Source: Candidatus Zixiibacteriota bacterium (GTDB lineage: Bacteria; Zixibacteria; MSB-5A5; UBA10806). From it: 55,079 bases of DNA. Positions within the stretch are counted from its first letter, which is position 1. Every line of letters begins with the position of its first letter. Under the pieces are notes generated by a model. It worked only from the letters and a program-made list of their open reading frames with translations. It was not told the origin of the DNA and made no database searches. The translations under genes were made by a program, and so were the position numbers. The stretch is from the NCBI GenBank assembly GCA_020344055.1, contig CP070813.1, positions 653,499-708,577 on the forward strand, given 5' to 3'. Below are positions 15,902 through 24,131 of the stretch, piece after piece.

Positions 15902-16799
15902 AAACAGGCTAATAATCGACGTGGGAACAAATTCCATCCTGGCGCTGAATGCAAAAATCAGCGATGGGGAAATATCGGTAATCTCCGATGTGAAGGTCAC
16001 CACCCGTCTTGGCGAAGGTCTGCAAAAATCCGGTTTGCTATCCAAAGAGGCCATGAAAAGGACAATCAAGGCTATTGCTGAGATATTCGCTAAAAAGAAC
16101 TTCGATTCCGCCACCGTTATCGGTACGGAGGCTGTTAGAAAGGCGACTAATAAATCGGATTTTTTAGAGTTAATAAAGAAAGAATGCGGATTGGAACCGG
16201 TTGTAATTTCCGGGGAATCCGAAGCCCGGCTATCATATTACGGGGCTTTCTATAATCTCCATATCGATAAAAGCGATATTTTGCTTGTGGATATGGGGGG
16301 CGGTTCCACGGAGTTGATTTTCGGATCCGGCGATAATATTACCGATAGCCTGAGCGTGCCCATAGGAGCAATGATACTGAAGGACGCCACTTCGACCGAT
16401 TCGCTCAAAGAATACAGCAGTTTCGCGGAAATCGTTTTCGCTAAAGAGCTTGAGAGATTCAGCCAAAATTCGCCGGGAACTTTGGTGGCCACCGGAGGTA
16501 CAATCACTTCAGCAGGGGCTATCTACAAAAAAATGACCGAATTTAAAGGCTCTGAAATTCATGGAATGAAACTTACCGCAAAAATCCTGACCGAAATCGG
16601 CGAAAAATTCGAGAATCTGGGTCCCGGGAAACGTAAATCATTGATACCGTTTGACCCTCATAGAGCGGATTTAATGTTGCCGGGCCTGGGAATATTTCTG
16701 ACGCTTCTCGGTATATTCAAGAAAGATGAAATAGTGATCTCAAACGGCGGATTGCGATACGGCGCCGCCTTGAGACCGGAGTTAGTTGTAAGTTGTTGA
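15891..16799 (+). CDS. Ppx/GppA-family phosphatase, short form
   Basis: 302 aa; the ATG overlaps the preceding stop by 11 bp. It belongs to the ASKHA fold Ppx/GppA family: IIDVGTNSILALNA (phosphate-1 loop), GTEAVRKATNK, GESEARLSYYG, LVDMGGGSTELIFG (phosphate-2), VATGGTITSAGAIYK. About 300 aa matches the single-domain short Ppx form, without the C-terminal HD-like domain of the about 500-aa enzymes. It should hydrolyse exopolyphosphate or the 5'-phosphate of pppGpp; the sequence alone does not say which. Its close linkage to the SPFH gene suggests a stress context. Confidence 0.88.
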   Translation: MPDKNRLIIDVGTNSILALNAKISDGEISVISDVKVTTRLGEGLQKSGLLSKEAMKRTIKAIAEIFAKKNFDSATVIGTEAVRKATNKSDFLELIKKECGLEPVVISGESEARLSYYGAFYNLHIDKSDILLVDMGGGSTELIFGSGDNITDSLSVPIGAMILKDATSTDSLKEYSSFAEIVFAKELERFSQNSPGTLVATGGTITSAGAIYKKMTEFKGSEIHGMKLTAKILTEIGEKFENLGPGKRKSLIPFDPHRADLMLPGLGIFLTLLGIFKKDEIVISNGGLRYGAALRPELVVSC

Positions 16800-16897
16800 A
16801 AATGTAAGATTTTTTACTTTACCGATCTGGAAAGGACGCCTATTTTACACAGCTAAAGGTTTTTGAGCGACTTACGAAGAGTAATGTAGGCGGTCCA

Positions 16898-18379
16898 ATG
16901 TTAAAGAAATTCACTTTTTCGACAAATTTGATTTTCCTCTGCGTTCTGTTTATATCCTGCGACGGCGATAACGGCCCTGCTCCATCAAATGTACCTGTCC
17001 TGTCGAATATCCAGCTTGTCGATCCTGTCCATTACGCCGATTCCCAGACGGTTTCGGTGCTGGTTTCCGATCCCCAGGGCCCCGGCGATATAGATTCTGT
17101 CTGGGGAAACTACCTGGTCCCGGGCAATCCCGGTTCCGTGCGATACATCCGGTTCCACGATGACGGAACTAATGGCGACGCGGCTCCGGGGGACAGCAGG
17201 TTTACCTCCCGATTCCGGCCGGCGACCGGGTTTATACTCGCCGATTACGCGCTAAACATTGGAGCTGTCGATCTGGCCGGTAATAGCGCCGACTGGATCG
17301 AGTCCGCATTTTCCGTCATAGATACCACTACTCCCTTATACCCGGTTTTATCCGATGTTCAGCTGGAGCTTTATCATTTCTACCGCGATTCGCAGACCGT
17401 TTCGGTCCTGGTCTCCGATCCCAACGGCCCCGAGGATATCGATTCTGTGTGGGGGCGGTATTATTTCGATGAGGCTATTCCGATTTACGCCCACGTTCTC
17501 CTCAACGATATTGGCATAAACGGTGATCTAATACCCGGTGACAGCCGTTATACCGCCATGTTCCTGCCCGATAGCGGCGCTTTTATTCAGGGCTTCTATA
17601 AGGTCAATATCTGGGCGGTCGATCTGGACGGTCAGCAGTCGGCGCGATACGACACCCTTTTCGTTTCTGCCGACTCGGCCGGATTGGTTTCGCCCGCATT
17701 TTTCGACCTGGAACTTGATATTATTCACAATTACACCGACTCCCAGACAGTCTCCATTTATGTCAGTGATCCTCAGGGATACGATAATATCGATTCCGTC
17801 TGGGGTGAATGGTTCTCCGTGGATAATCCTTTTCCTGTTAATCATATTCTTTTCTATGACGATGGCAGTCACGGAGATCAATCCTCCGGCGATGGCATTT
17901 TCACGATAACTTTCATGGCCGATACCGGGGTGTTCGATATCGGTTTGCATTACCTGAGCATATTCGCGGCCGATCTCGATGGCCACCAGTCGGATCAGTT
18001 CGATACCACCTTCACCACCGTTGGGAATCCGACTCTTTTTAATGTTGTGGCTCCTGATTCGATAGAACAAATTCCTGGCGATACGGTCAGAGTCACAATT
18101 ACCGTCGATGCTTATGATCCGGACGGGCTTTCTGATATTGATTCGGTCTTTTTTACATCAACGAGAGTAGGAGAGCCCCCGGATCCCGATCATTTTCACC
18201 TGTATGATGACGGAGATGTTAGTGCACATGGAGATCTTGTGGCGGGGGACGGTACTTACTCACTGATTATTCAAGTGGATGAATCAAGTATTCCGGGTGA
18301 TTATATTTTTAAGTTCTTCGCTTATGACAGCGATGGTAACGGTTCCAACAATCCGGAAACAATGGTAACAGTATACTGA
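16898..18379 (+). CDS. Lipoprotein with four repeated Ig-like domains
   Basis: 493 aa. The signal ends LFISC-D, a fair lipobox (Cys21). Four related domains of about 115 aa follow, each opening with DSQTVSVLVSDPQGPGDIDSVWG or a variant and containing a DDG-x-GD-x-x-PGD-x-R-[YF]-T loop (HDDGTNGDAAPGDSRFT; YDDGSHGDQSSGDGIFT; YDDGDVSAHGDLVAGDGTY). Acidic DDG/GD loops look suited to bind calcium. The domain type recurs on surface proteins of FCB bacteria; function unknown, probably spacer or binding module. Only 8 bp separate it from the T9SS cargo gene, which has its own SD (GAGGAG), so these two and the PorV-like genes look like one operon. Confidence 0.78.
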   Translation: MLKKFTFSTNLIFLCVLFISCDGDNGPAPSNVPVLSNIQLVDPVHYADSQTVSVLVSDPQGPGDIDSVWGNYLVPGNPGSVRYIRFHDDGTNGDAAPGDSRFTSRFRPATGFILADYALNIGAVDLAGNSADWIESAFSVIDTTTPLYPVLSDVQLELYHFYRDSQTVSVLVSDPNGPEDIDSVWGRYYFDEAIPIYAHVLLNDIGINGDLIPGDSRYTAMFLPDSGAFIQGFYKVNIWAVDLDGQQSARYDTLFVSADSAGLVSPAFFDLELDIIHNYTDSQTVSIYVSDPQGYDNIDSVWGEWFSVDNPFPVNHILFYDDGSHGDQSSGDGIFTITFMADTGVFDIGLHYLSIFAADLDGHQSDQFDTTFTTVGNPTLFNVVAPDSIEQIPGDTVRVTITVDAYDPDGLSDIDSVFFTSTRVGEPPDPDHFHLYDDGDVSAHGDLVAGDGTYSLIIQVDESSIPGDYIFKFFAYDSDGNGSNNPETMVTVY

Positions 18380-18387
18380 GGAGATAC

Positions 18388-20415
18388 ATGAAAAAAATAA
18401 TATTCGCGTCGGCATTATTACTTCCCGTTTCACTGGCCCTCGGCCGCGTGACCATAACCCTGGACGGCGGCATTACCGGGCTGACCTCCAACGCCGTGAT
18501 CGATATAGATCATACCTCCAACGCCATCTGGCTTGGAACGGGCAGCGGAGCGTCGGTCAGTTTCGACAGCGGCGCCACCTGGACCACGTTTAGCACCGGA
18601 TCCGGGCTTCCCGGCGCAGAGGTCTCGGCCCTGGCCGCAAACAATGTCGCCGTTTGGGTGGGCAATTCTCATTCTGAAACTTTTGGTGGTGAAGAAATTC
18701 CTTTCGGGAACGGTATATCTTTTACCACCGATGACGGTCAGACCTGGGCCTCCTTTCGGCCCTTCGCCTATCTTTTTCCCGGCTATACCGGATCGCCCGG
18801 AATGCTCTCTTACGATCTGGCGGTGTACGATTCCATAGTCTACTCGGCATCATTTTACGGGGGGTTGATACGCAGCACCGATTACGGAGAGTCCTGGGAG
18901 AATCTTTTCCCCACCCAGCTCAATGAAACCAATACCGATTCCATCGATTTTGTCGATCGGAATTATTTAAGTCTCAATAATAGAATGTTTTCGGTAACCG
19001 TGGATACCGGCGGTTCTCCCGATACGCTCAACGTATGGGCGGGAAGCGCCGTCGGCATTAACCGCTTTTCTTTTCCGGGAACGGGGGGCGTCTACGATAC
19101 CTATCCTGCAAATATCGTCAGGGCCTTCAGAATGGACGCCGAGTTTGTCTGGGATCAATACGACTGGCATAAAGATACGGTTATGGCCGATTTCTTTATA
19201 GGTGTGTCCGGAGAATCGCAATCGGAAGATAACGAGGACTGGCTTTATTCTCCCGTAGTAAATTTCAGTAACGCCTCGGCCTGCACTCTCTTTTTCGAAC
19301 AGTATTACTTCTTTGGCGACTCCGTAAATATCGATTCCGGTCTGGTGCTGTTATCCGACGACGGTGGCAACTCCTGGCCCGAGACGGTCGCCGTTTTCAC
19401 CGCCTACCCCGATAGCGTTTACGGCGACAGCACCGCCTCGGACAGTCAATGGATAGACATTTCATCTTTCGCGGCGGGCAAGAGCTCTATTATAACCGCG
19501 TTCCTTTACCTCAGGAATATCTATGAGCTGACCGAAGAGGCCGGAAGCTGGATGCTGAACGATATTACTTATCTCGCGGACGGCGATACTTTGCTGGTTG
19601 AGGATTTTGAGGGAGATTGGGGACCTTATGGCAACCTCCCTCCATCCGGCTGGATAATCCTTGATGGCGATTACGATAAGCAGCTCGCAGGTAATTTCGT
19701 GGTCGCCCTCGGCGTTCAGGAATTCCAGAATACCAGAATTATCTGGGCCGCCTGCAGGCCCGCTTTCTCGGGCCTTCTCAGGGTGTCATATTCCTATAAC
19801 GACGGCAGAACCTGGAACACTGCGGATATTGCCGACCGTTTCGGTGACGATGACATCGAAGCCTGGAATTTCTCATTTGCGGAAGATACCGTTTATGTCG
19901 CCTCCAGCAACGGACTTTTCTGGTCCGAGGGCGACTATTCGGAATGGAACTATTTCTCCGGTTTTGTCGATACCCTGGATCAGACATTCGTTCACGACGA
20001 AGCCCCGTTCTTTTCGGTTGATGTCGTCGGAGCGGATATATGGGCCGGAGGCTCGGACGGCGTGATAAAAGGGCGAGCCGGTAACTGGGATGTTTTCCGG
20101 TCATCAATAGATGCCGCCGACCATTTCGCATATCCCTCTCCTTTTTCGCCTACGCATGTCACCAGGCAGGGCGCGACAATCCATTTCAGGCCGTCGGTGG
20201 ATACATATGCCACGATCAAGATCTATGATATAAATCTCGAACTGGTAAAGACCGTCGTTGACGGCGTGTATCGACGGGGCGGCGTCGAATCGGATGATAT
20301 CCTCTGGGATGGCACCAATGGCGATGGTGATTTGGCCGCCAACGGAATCTATTTCTATAGAATTCAACTCGATTCGGGCGAAGACCTCTGGGGAAAGGTG
20401 GTGTTGATAAAATGA
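18388..20415 (+). CDS. Secreted propeller-like protein with FlgD/T9SS-type C-terminal domain
   Basis: 675 aa, signal peptide about 1-19 (ending LALG-R). The first about 190 aa and the stretch at 430-560 contain BNR/YVTN-like blades (IWLGTGSGASVSFDSGATW, SFTTDDGQTWASF, LIRSTDYGESWENLF, RVSYSYNDGRTW, VYVASSNGLFWSEGDY). Between them about 220 aa resemble a jelly-roll or immune-inhibitor-type module (DWLYSPVVNFSNASACTLFF). The last about 90 aa are a FlgD-Ig/T9SS-type tail (AYPSPFSPTHV, IKIYDINLELVKTV, WDGTNGDGDLAANGIYFYRIQ). The protein is probably exported across the outer membrane. It overlaps by 4 bp the PorV-family gene whose relatives carry such cargo, which supports T9SS export. Confidence 0.82.
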   Translation: MKKIIFASALLLPVSLALGRVTITLDGGITGLTSNAVIDIDHTSNAIWLGTGSGASVSFDSGATWTTFSTGSGLPGAEVSALAANNVAVWVGNSHSETFGGEEIPFGNGISFTTDDGQTWASFRPFAYLFPGYTGSPGMLSYDLAVYDSIVYSASFYGGLIRSTDYGESWENLFPTQLNETNTDSIDFVDRNYLSLNNRMFSVTVDTGGSPDTLNVWAGSAVGINRFSFPGTGGVYDTYPANIVRAFRMDAEFVWDQYDWHKDTVMADFFIGVSGESQSEDNEDWLYSPVVNFSNASACTLFFEQYYFFGDSVNIDSGLVLLSDDGGNSWPETVAVFTAYPDSVYGDSTASDSQWIDISSFAAGKSSIITAFLYLRNIYELTEEAGSWMLNDITYLADGDTLLVEDFEGDWGPYGNLPPSGWIILDGDYDKQLAGNFVVALGVQEFQNTRIIWAACRPAFSGLLRVSYSYNDGRTWNTADIADRFGDDDIEAWNFSFAEDTVYVASSNGLFWSEGDYSEWNYFSGFVDTLDQTFVHDEAPFFSVDVVGADIWAGGSDGVIKGRAGNWDVFRSSIDAADHFAYPSPFSPTHVTRQGATIHFRPSVDTYATIKIYDINLELVKTVVDGVYRRGGVESDDILWDGTNGDGDLAANGIYFYRIQLDSGEDLWGKVVLIK

Positions 20416-21398
20416 GAAGGATGTTGTTTACGATTATAGCGATTTTATCGGCATCATCCATCGCCGTTTCGGGCGAATATGCCGGATATGCCGGAGCCTT
20501 TCTGAGAAACGGTGTGGGAGCCAGAGCCCTCGGTATGGGCGGCGCCTTCACCGCAGTTGCCGAGGGGATCGATGCCGTCTACTACAATCCCGCGGGATTG
20601 GGTTTTATTCCCAGAACCATGGTCGGATTCAGCTACAAATCTCTTTCGCTGGACAGGCATTTCGGACATATCGCCGTCGCGTTTCCTATAAGAAATGAGG
20701 CCGCCATGGCCGCCAGCTGGCTGAATTTCGGCGTTTCCGATGTGCCTATGAGAGGGCAGTCCCGGCAGATTCTGGGTGAGGTTAAAAATAACAGTAATGC
20801 CTTCGAACTCTCCTTTGCCAAAGCCCTGGGGGAGAAATTTTCTTTTGGCGGTAAAATTCGATACCTTCAGGAAAAATTCGATGACCTCCAAAGTTTCACC
20901 GTAGGTATGGACATGGGCGCGATCGCCAGACCGCGCGAATTTGTCTCGATCGCGGCCGTATTTCAAAACATAGGCTCCAAACATCAATGGAACGGCGGTG
21001 ATTACTGGACCCGGGGCACGACTTATGAAGAACAATTTCCCATAGTGATGAAATTCGGGGCCGCCGGCAATCTGGTAAAGGGTAAGATAGTACCCGCTGT
21101 CGATTTGGAGACAAGCGATAAGGGCGAGCTCAAGTTCAGGGCCGGGACGGAATTATGGTACACCAAAAAAGTTACCCGCCGGGTCGAGGACGAATACGAG
21201 GAAGATTTATATGTCGAAGTCGAGGAAGATGTCCGTGTCGCCGGTTTGCGAATTGGCGTGGATAGGAAAAATCCCACCTTCGGGGCGTCGGTGATTCGGG
21301 TGATGAGAAATACATCATTGAGTCTCGATTACGCCTATCTTGTAGGACGCGAGGGAACATCGGCAGGGCACCTTTTTACCCTGGGATTTGTTTTTTAG
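20412..21398 (+). CDS. PorV/PorQ-family outer-membrane protein
   Basis: 328 aa; ATGA overlap with the cargo gene. Signal peptide about 1-21. The family signature is near the N-terminus: AFLRNGVGARALGMGGAFTAVAEG, then DAVYYNPAGLGF, as in PorV/PorQ (UPF0164) proteins of T9SS. The remainder is amphipathic β strands of a FadL-like barrel, ending in an aromatic residue (LFTLGFVF). PorV shuttles CTD-bearing cargo from the translocon to the attachment complex; PorQ proteins act similarly. An acidic patch (EDEYEEDLYVEVEED, about 260-275) is unusual and may form a loop. A role in exporting the upstream protein is inferred. Confidence 0.85.
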   Translation: MRRMLFTIIAILSASSIAVSGEYAGYAGAFLRNGVGARALGMGGAFTAVAEGIDAVYYNPAGLGFIPRTMVGFSYKSLSLDRHFGHIAVAFPIRNEAAMAASWLNFGVSDVPMRGQSRQILGEVKNNSNAFELSFAKALGEKFSFGGKIRYLQEKFDDLQSFTVGMDMGAIARPREFVSIAAVFQNIGSKHQWNGGDYWTRGTTYEEQFPIVMKFGAAGNLVKGKIVPAVDLETSDKGELKFRAGTELWYTKKVTRRVEDEYEEDLYVEVEEDVRVAGLRIGVDRKNPTFGASVIRVMRNTSLSLDYAYLVGREGTSAGHLFTLGFVF

Positions 21399-21405
21399 GT
21401 TGAAG

Positions 21406-22308
21406 ATGATAAAGAAAACTTTTGCGCTTCTTTTTCTTCTGTATTCCGCGTCGTTTGCGGAGGTAGGCGGAAGTTCTTTCGAATTTCTGCTGGTCGGTTC
21501 ATCCTCCCGGGCTTCGGCCATGGGGGAGGCCTTCTCCGCCGTCAGCGGCGACGCGGGCGCGCCGTATTTCAATCCCGCTTCCGCAGGCGTTATGAACGGC
21601 AGTGAAGTCTCCTTCGCGCATCTGGTATACCTTGAGGATGCCTCCATAGAGCAGTTGTCGGCGTTAACCCGTTCCGGAAAGATGCGCCTCGGCCTGAATA
21701 TGAGTATCGGACAGGTGGCCGATTTCGAGCGTCGCGATGACCGTCCCACCACTGAACCTCTGGGGACTTTCGACGAACACAATTTTGCCCTGTCCATATT
21801 CTGGGCCTATCCGATATCGCCTGACTGGTCGGTCGGGAACGCCCTGAAATTCGCATATGAAAAACTTGATTACGGAAGCGCTACCGCGGTCGGCACCGAC
21901 CTCGGGATTTTCTACACCTTCGATCCCCAGATAGCCTTCGGAGCTTCCGTCAGGAATCTGGGCTCCAGACCGAAATTCATCTCCAGATCATACGATCTGC
22001 CCAGGGAATTGAGGCTGGGATTTTCCTATCGGGGCGCCCCGGAGTCCCCCCTGGACGGTATCCTGTTCGCCGCCGACTATATCCTGCCCAAATGGGGCAA
22101 CGGCGATTCCAAGCTCAATTTCGGCGGCGAATATAACTACGACAATTTCGTCTTTTTCCGGAGCGGTTATAATCTCGGTTACGATTCCCGATCGTTCGCT
22201 ATCGGCGGAGGGTTGGCTTATCGGATATATTATATCGATTACGCATACGTGATTTTCAGGCACAACCTGAGCAATACGCATAGAATCACCATGCGGATCA
22301 GGTTGTAG
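21406..22308 (+). CDS. Second PorV/PorQ-family outer-membrane protein
   Basis: 300 aa from ATG 21406; in-frame TTG codons upstream overlap the previous gene and lack a signal-like start. Signal peptide about 1-18 (ending SFA-E). The N-terminal signature parallels its neighbour: FLLVGSSSRASAMGEAFSAVSG, then APYFNPASAGVM. β-barrel strands follow with a final IRL. The two genes are 7 bp apart and are distant tandem paralogues. One may be the PorV-like and the other the PorQ-like type; the sequence does not decide. No other T9SS core gene (porK-N, sov, porU) is seen in the window. Confidence 0.83.
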   Translation: MIKKTFALLFLLYSASFAEVGGSSFEFLLVGSSSRASAMGEAFSAVSGDAGAPYFNPASAGVMNGSEVSFAHLVYLEDASIEQLSALTRSGKMRLGLNMSIGQVADFERRDDRPTTEPLGTFDEHNFALSIFWAYPISPDWSVGNALKFAYEKLDYGSATAVGTDLGIFYTFDPQIAFGASVRNLGSRPKFISRSYDLPRELRLGFSYRGAPESPLDGILFAADYILPKWGNGDSKLNFGGEYNYDNFVFFRSGYNLGYDSRSFAIGGGLAYRIYYIDYAYVIFRHNLSNTHRITMRIRL

Positions 22309-22415
22309 TCGCCATACCGAAACTTATACCGATTTTCATAGTTTATATATTTATGATTTCATTTATGTTTTTTGAAATCGATAAATGGAGCCGCTTGGAG
22401 GAAAAGGAGAATTGA

Positions 22416-23534
22416 GTGCCGAAATTTAAGATAGCCTGGATGCCCGGCGATGGTGTCGGCAACGATGTGATGGAAGCCGCCCGGATCGTCCTTGATAAAA
22501 TCGAACTCGACGCTGAATATATTCATGCCGATATCGGATGGGAGTTCTGGCGCAAAGAGGGCGATCCCCTTCCGGATCGCACCATAAAAATACTCGACGA
22601 GACCGATTGCGCCCTGTTCGGCGCCATAACCTCCAAACCCAAAGAGGAAGCCGAAAACGAGCTCGTTGCAGAACTGCGGGGTAAAGGTTTGACCTACCTA
22701 TCGCCGATAGTAAGATTGCGGCAACTGCTTAATCTCAGAACCAACCTGCGCCCTTGTAAGGCCTATCCCGGAAATCCCCTTAACTACAGGGATGATATAG
22801 ACATAACCGTCTTCAGGGAAAACACCGAGGATCTTTATTCCGGCGTGGAGTTCTTCCCGTTGCCGGACGATGTCCGCGAAACGCTGAAGAAACATAATAA
22901 GAAAATGTCCCGCTTCGATTGGTCGCCCGCCGATAAAACCGCCCTTTCTTGCCGAATTGTTACCGCAAGGGCCTGCGAAAACATAGTCCGCGACGCTTTT
23001 GAGTACGCCAGAAAGCATGGCAAGAAAACCGTAACCGTGGTTGAAAAGCCGAACGTTATAAGAGAAACATCCGGCCTGATGGTGCGTACCGCGCGCAGAG
23101 TCGCGAAGGGATATCCCGGTATTCCCCTCTGGGAAACCAATATCGATGCCATGTGTATGTGGCTGGTGAAAAATCCGCAGGATTATTCCGTTCTGGTGAC
23201 ATCGAACATGTTCGGCGATATAGTATCCGATCTCGCAGCTCAGCTCGTAGGGGGATTGGGATTCGCCTGCTCCGGCAATATCGGCGATGATTACGCGGTT
23301 TTCGAACCCACGCACGGTTCCGCTCCCAAGTACGCCGGTCAGTACAAGGTCAATCCCATGGCTATGCTTCTCACTACTAAAATGATGCTCGATTATCTGG
23401 GCGAATTTGATAAATCATCATCATTGGAAACCGCCATCGCCGGGGTTATTAAAGAGGGCAAGATCCGCACCTACGATGTGGGCGGAACCAATACCACCTT
23501 GGAGGTCGCCGAAGCGGTCGCGACACGGCTTTAA
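22416..23534 (+). CDS. Isocitrate/isopropylmalate dehydrogenase family, probable NADP-linked isocitrate dehydrogenase
   Basis: 372 aa from a GTG with AAAAGGAG upstream. β-decarboxylating dehydrogenase fold: MPGDGVGNDVMEAAR, FGAITSKP, RTNLRPCKAYPG (substrate arginines), FRENTEDLYSG, VVEKPNVIRETSG (Lys/Tyr-region variant), SNMFGDIVSDLAAQLVGGLGF (metal Asp). The cofactor loop THGSAPKYAG carries Lys305-Tyr306 in the place where E. coli Icd has Lys344-Tyr345, which favour NADP. The length is that of IPMDH or short IDHs rather than E. coli Icd (416). It therefore most likely oxidises isocitrate to 2-oxoglutarate; isopropylmalate or homoisocitrate as substrate is not excluded. No leu or TCA genes lie next to it. 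Confidence 0.8.
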   Translation: MPKFKIAWMPGDGVGNDVMEAARIVLDKIELDAEYIHADIGWEFWRKEGDPLPDRTIKILDETDCALFGAITSKPKEEAENELVAELRGKGLTYLSPIVRLRQLLNLRTNLRPCKAYPGNPLNYRDDIDITVFRENTEDLYSGVEFFPLPDDVRETLKKHNKKMSRFDWSPADKTALSCRIVTARACENIVRDAFEYARKHGKKTVTVVEKPNVIRETSGLMVRTARRVAKGYPGIPLWETNIDAMCMWLVKNPQDYSVLVTSNMFGDIVSDLAAQLVGGLGFACSGNIGDDYAVFEPTHGSAPKYAGQYKVNPMAMLLTTKMMLDYLGEFDKSSSLETAIAGVIKEGKIRTYDVGGTNTTLEVAEAVATRL

Positions 23535-23559
23535 TAAAAAATTATTACTGTCTACTGTA

Positions 23560-23582
23560 GGGACGGAACACGGTTCTGTCCC
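23560..23582 (+). terminator. Candidate terminator after the dehydrogenase
   Basis: GGGACGGAAC and GTTCTGTCCC form a 10-bp stem (one G-T) with a 3-nt loop, followed by ATTTTTAT. It starts 26 bp after the stop. The form resembles dispersed GTAGGGACGG palindromes, so it may double as a repeat. Confidence 0.65.
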
Positions 23583-23757
23583 ATTTTTATGGGCTGTTAT
23601 AATAATGTCAGCAGGTGATTGCGAGGATAGAAACCCCTCAAGCGTAACAACAATTCGCTTGACTACCTGGATTAAATAGAGTTACCATAACCATGAACAG
23701 CCCGGGATCAAGCTTTCGGTTCCCTAAAAATTCATTCCCTTCCAAGGAGGAGCAAAC

Positions 23758-24066
23758 ATGGCTGAAAAGATTCTGCAAATCAATTTCAGATTCAGCGTCA
23801 CTCCGGACGAATATACCTCGGCCGTTTCGGAGATGGCGGAGGATTTCGCGGCGGTTGACGGTCTTCGCTGGAAGGTATGGATAATGAATGAATCGCGAAA
23901 GGAGGCCGGGGGCATATATCTTTTCAACGATCAACCTTCTCTGGATGCTTTTCTGAAAGGACCTCTGGCGGCGGGTGTGACCAGCCATCCCGCTCTCGCC
24001 GATTTCTCGGTGAGGCAGTTTGACGTTATGCCCGATATTACCGCCGTCACCCGCGGCCCGGTGTAG
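23758..24066 (+). CDS. YdhR-like small protein (putative monooxygenase fold)
   Basis: 102 aa with a strong AAGGAGG 7 nt upstream. It starts AEKILQINFRFSVTPDEY and contains VDGLRWKVWIMNESRKEAGG followed by IYLFNDQPSLDAF, which is the pattern of the YdhR family of dimeric α/β-barrel proteins (L-x-W-K-x-W, EAGGIYLF). Family members are annotated as putative monooxygenases without a known substrate. It is a single gene, convergent with the NFACT gene, with a 65-bp gap between them. Confidence 0.78.
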   Translation: MAEKILQINFRFSVTPDEYTSAVSEMAEDFAAVDGLRWKVWIMNESRKEAGGIYLFNDQPSLDAFLKGPLAAGVTSHPALADFSVRQFDVMPDITAVTRGPV

Positions 24067-24131
24067 AAGGATAATGCGGCCGGATAAATCCTGAGGGTCT
24101 ATATTGGCCGACCGGCTATATCTTTTTTATA

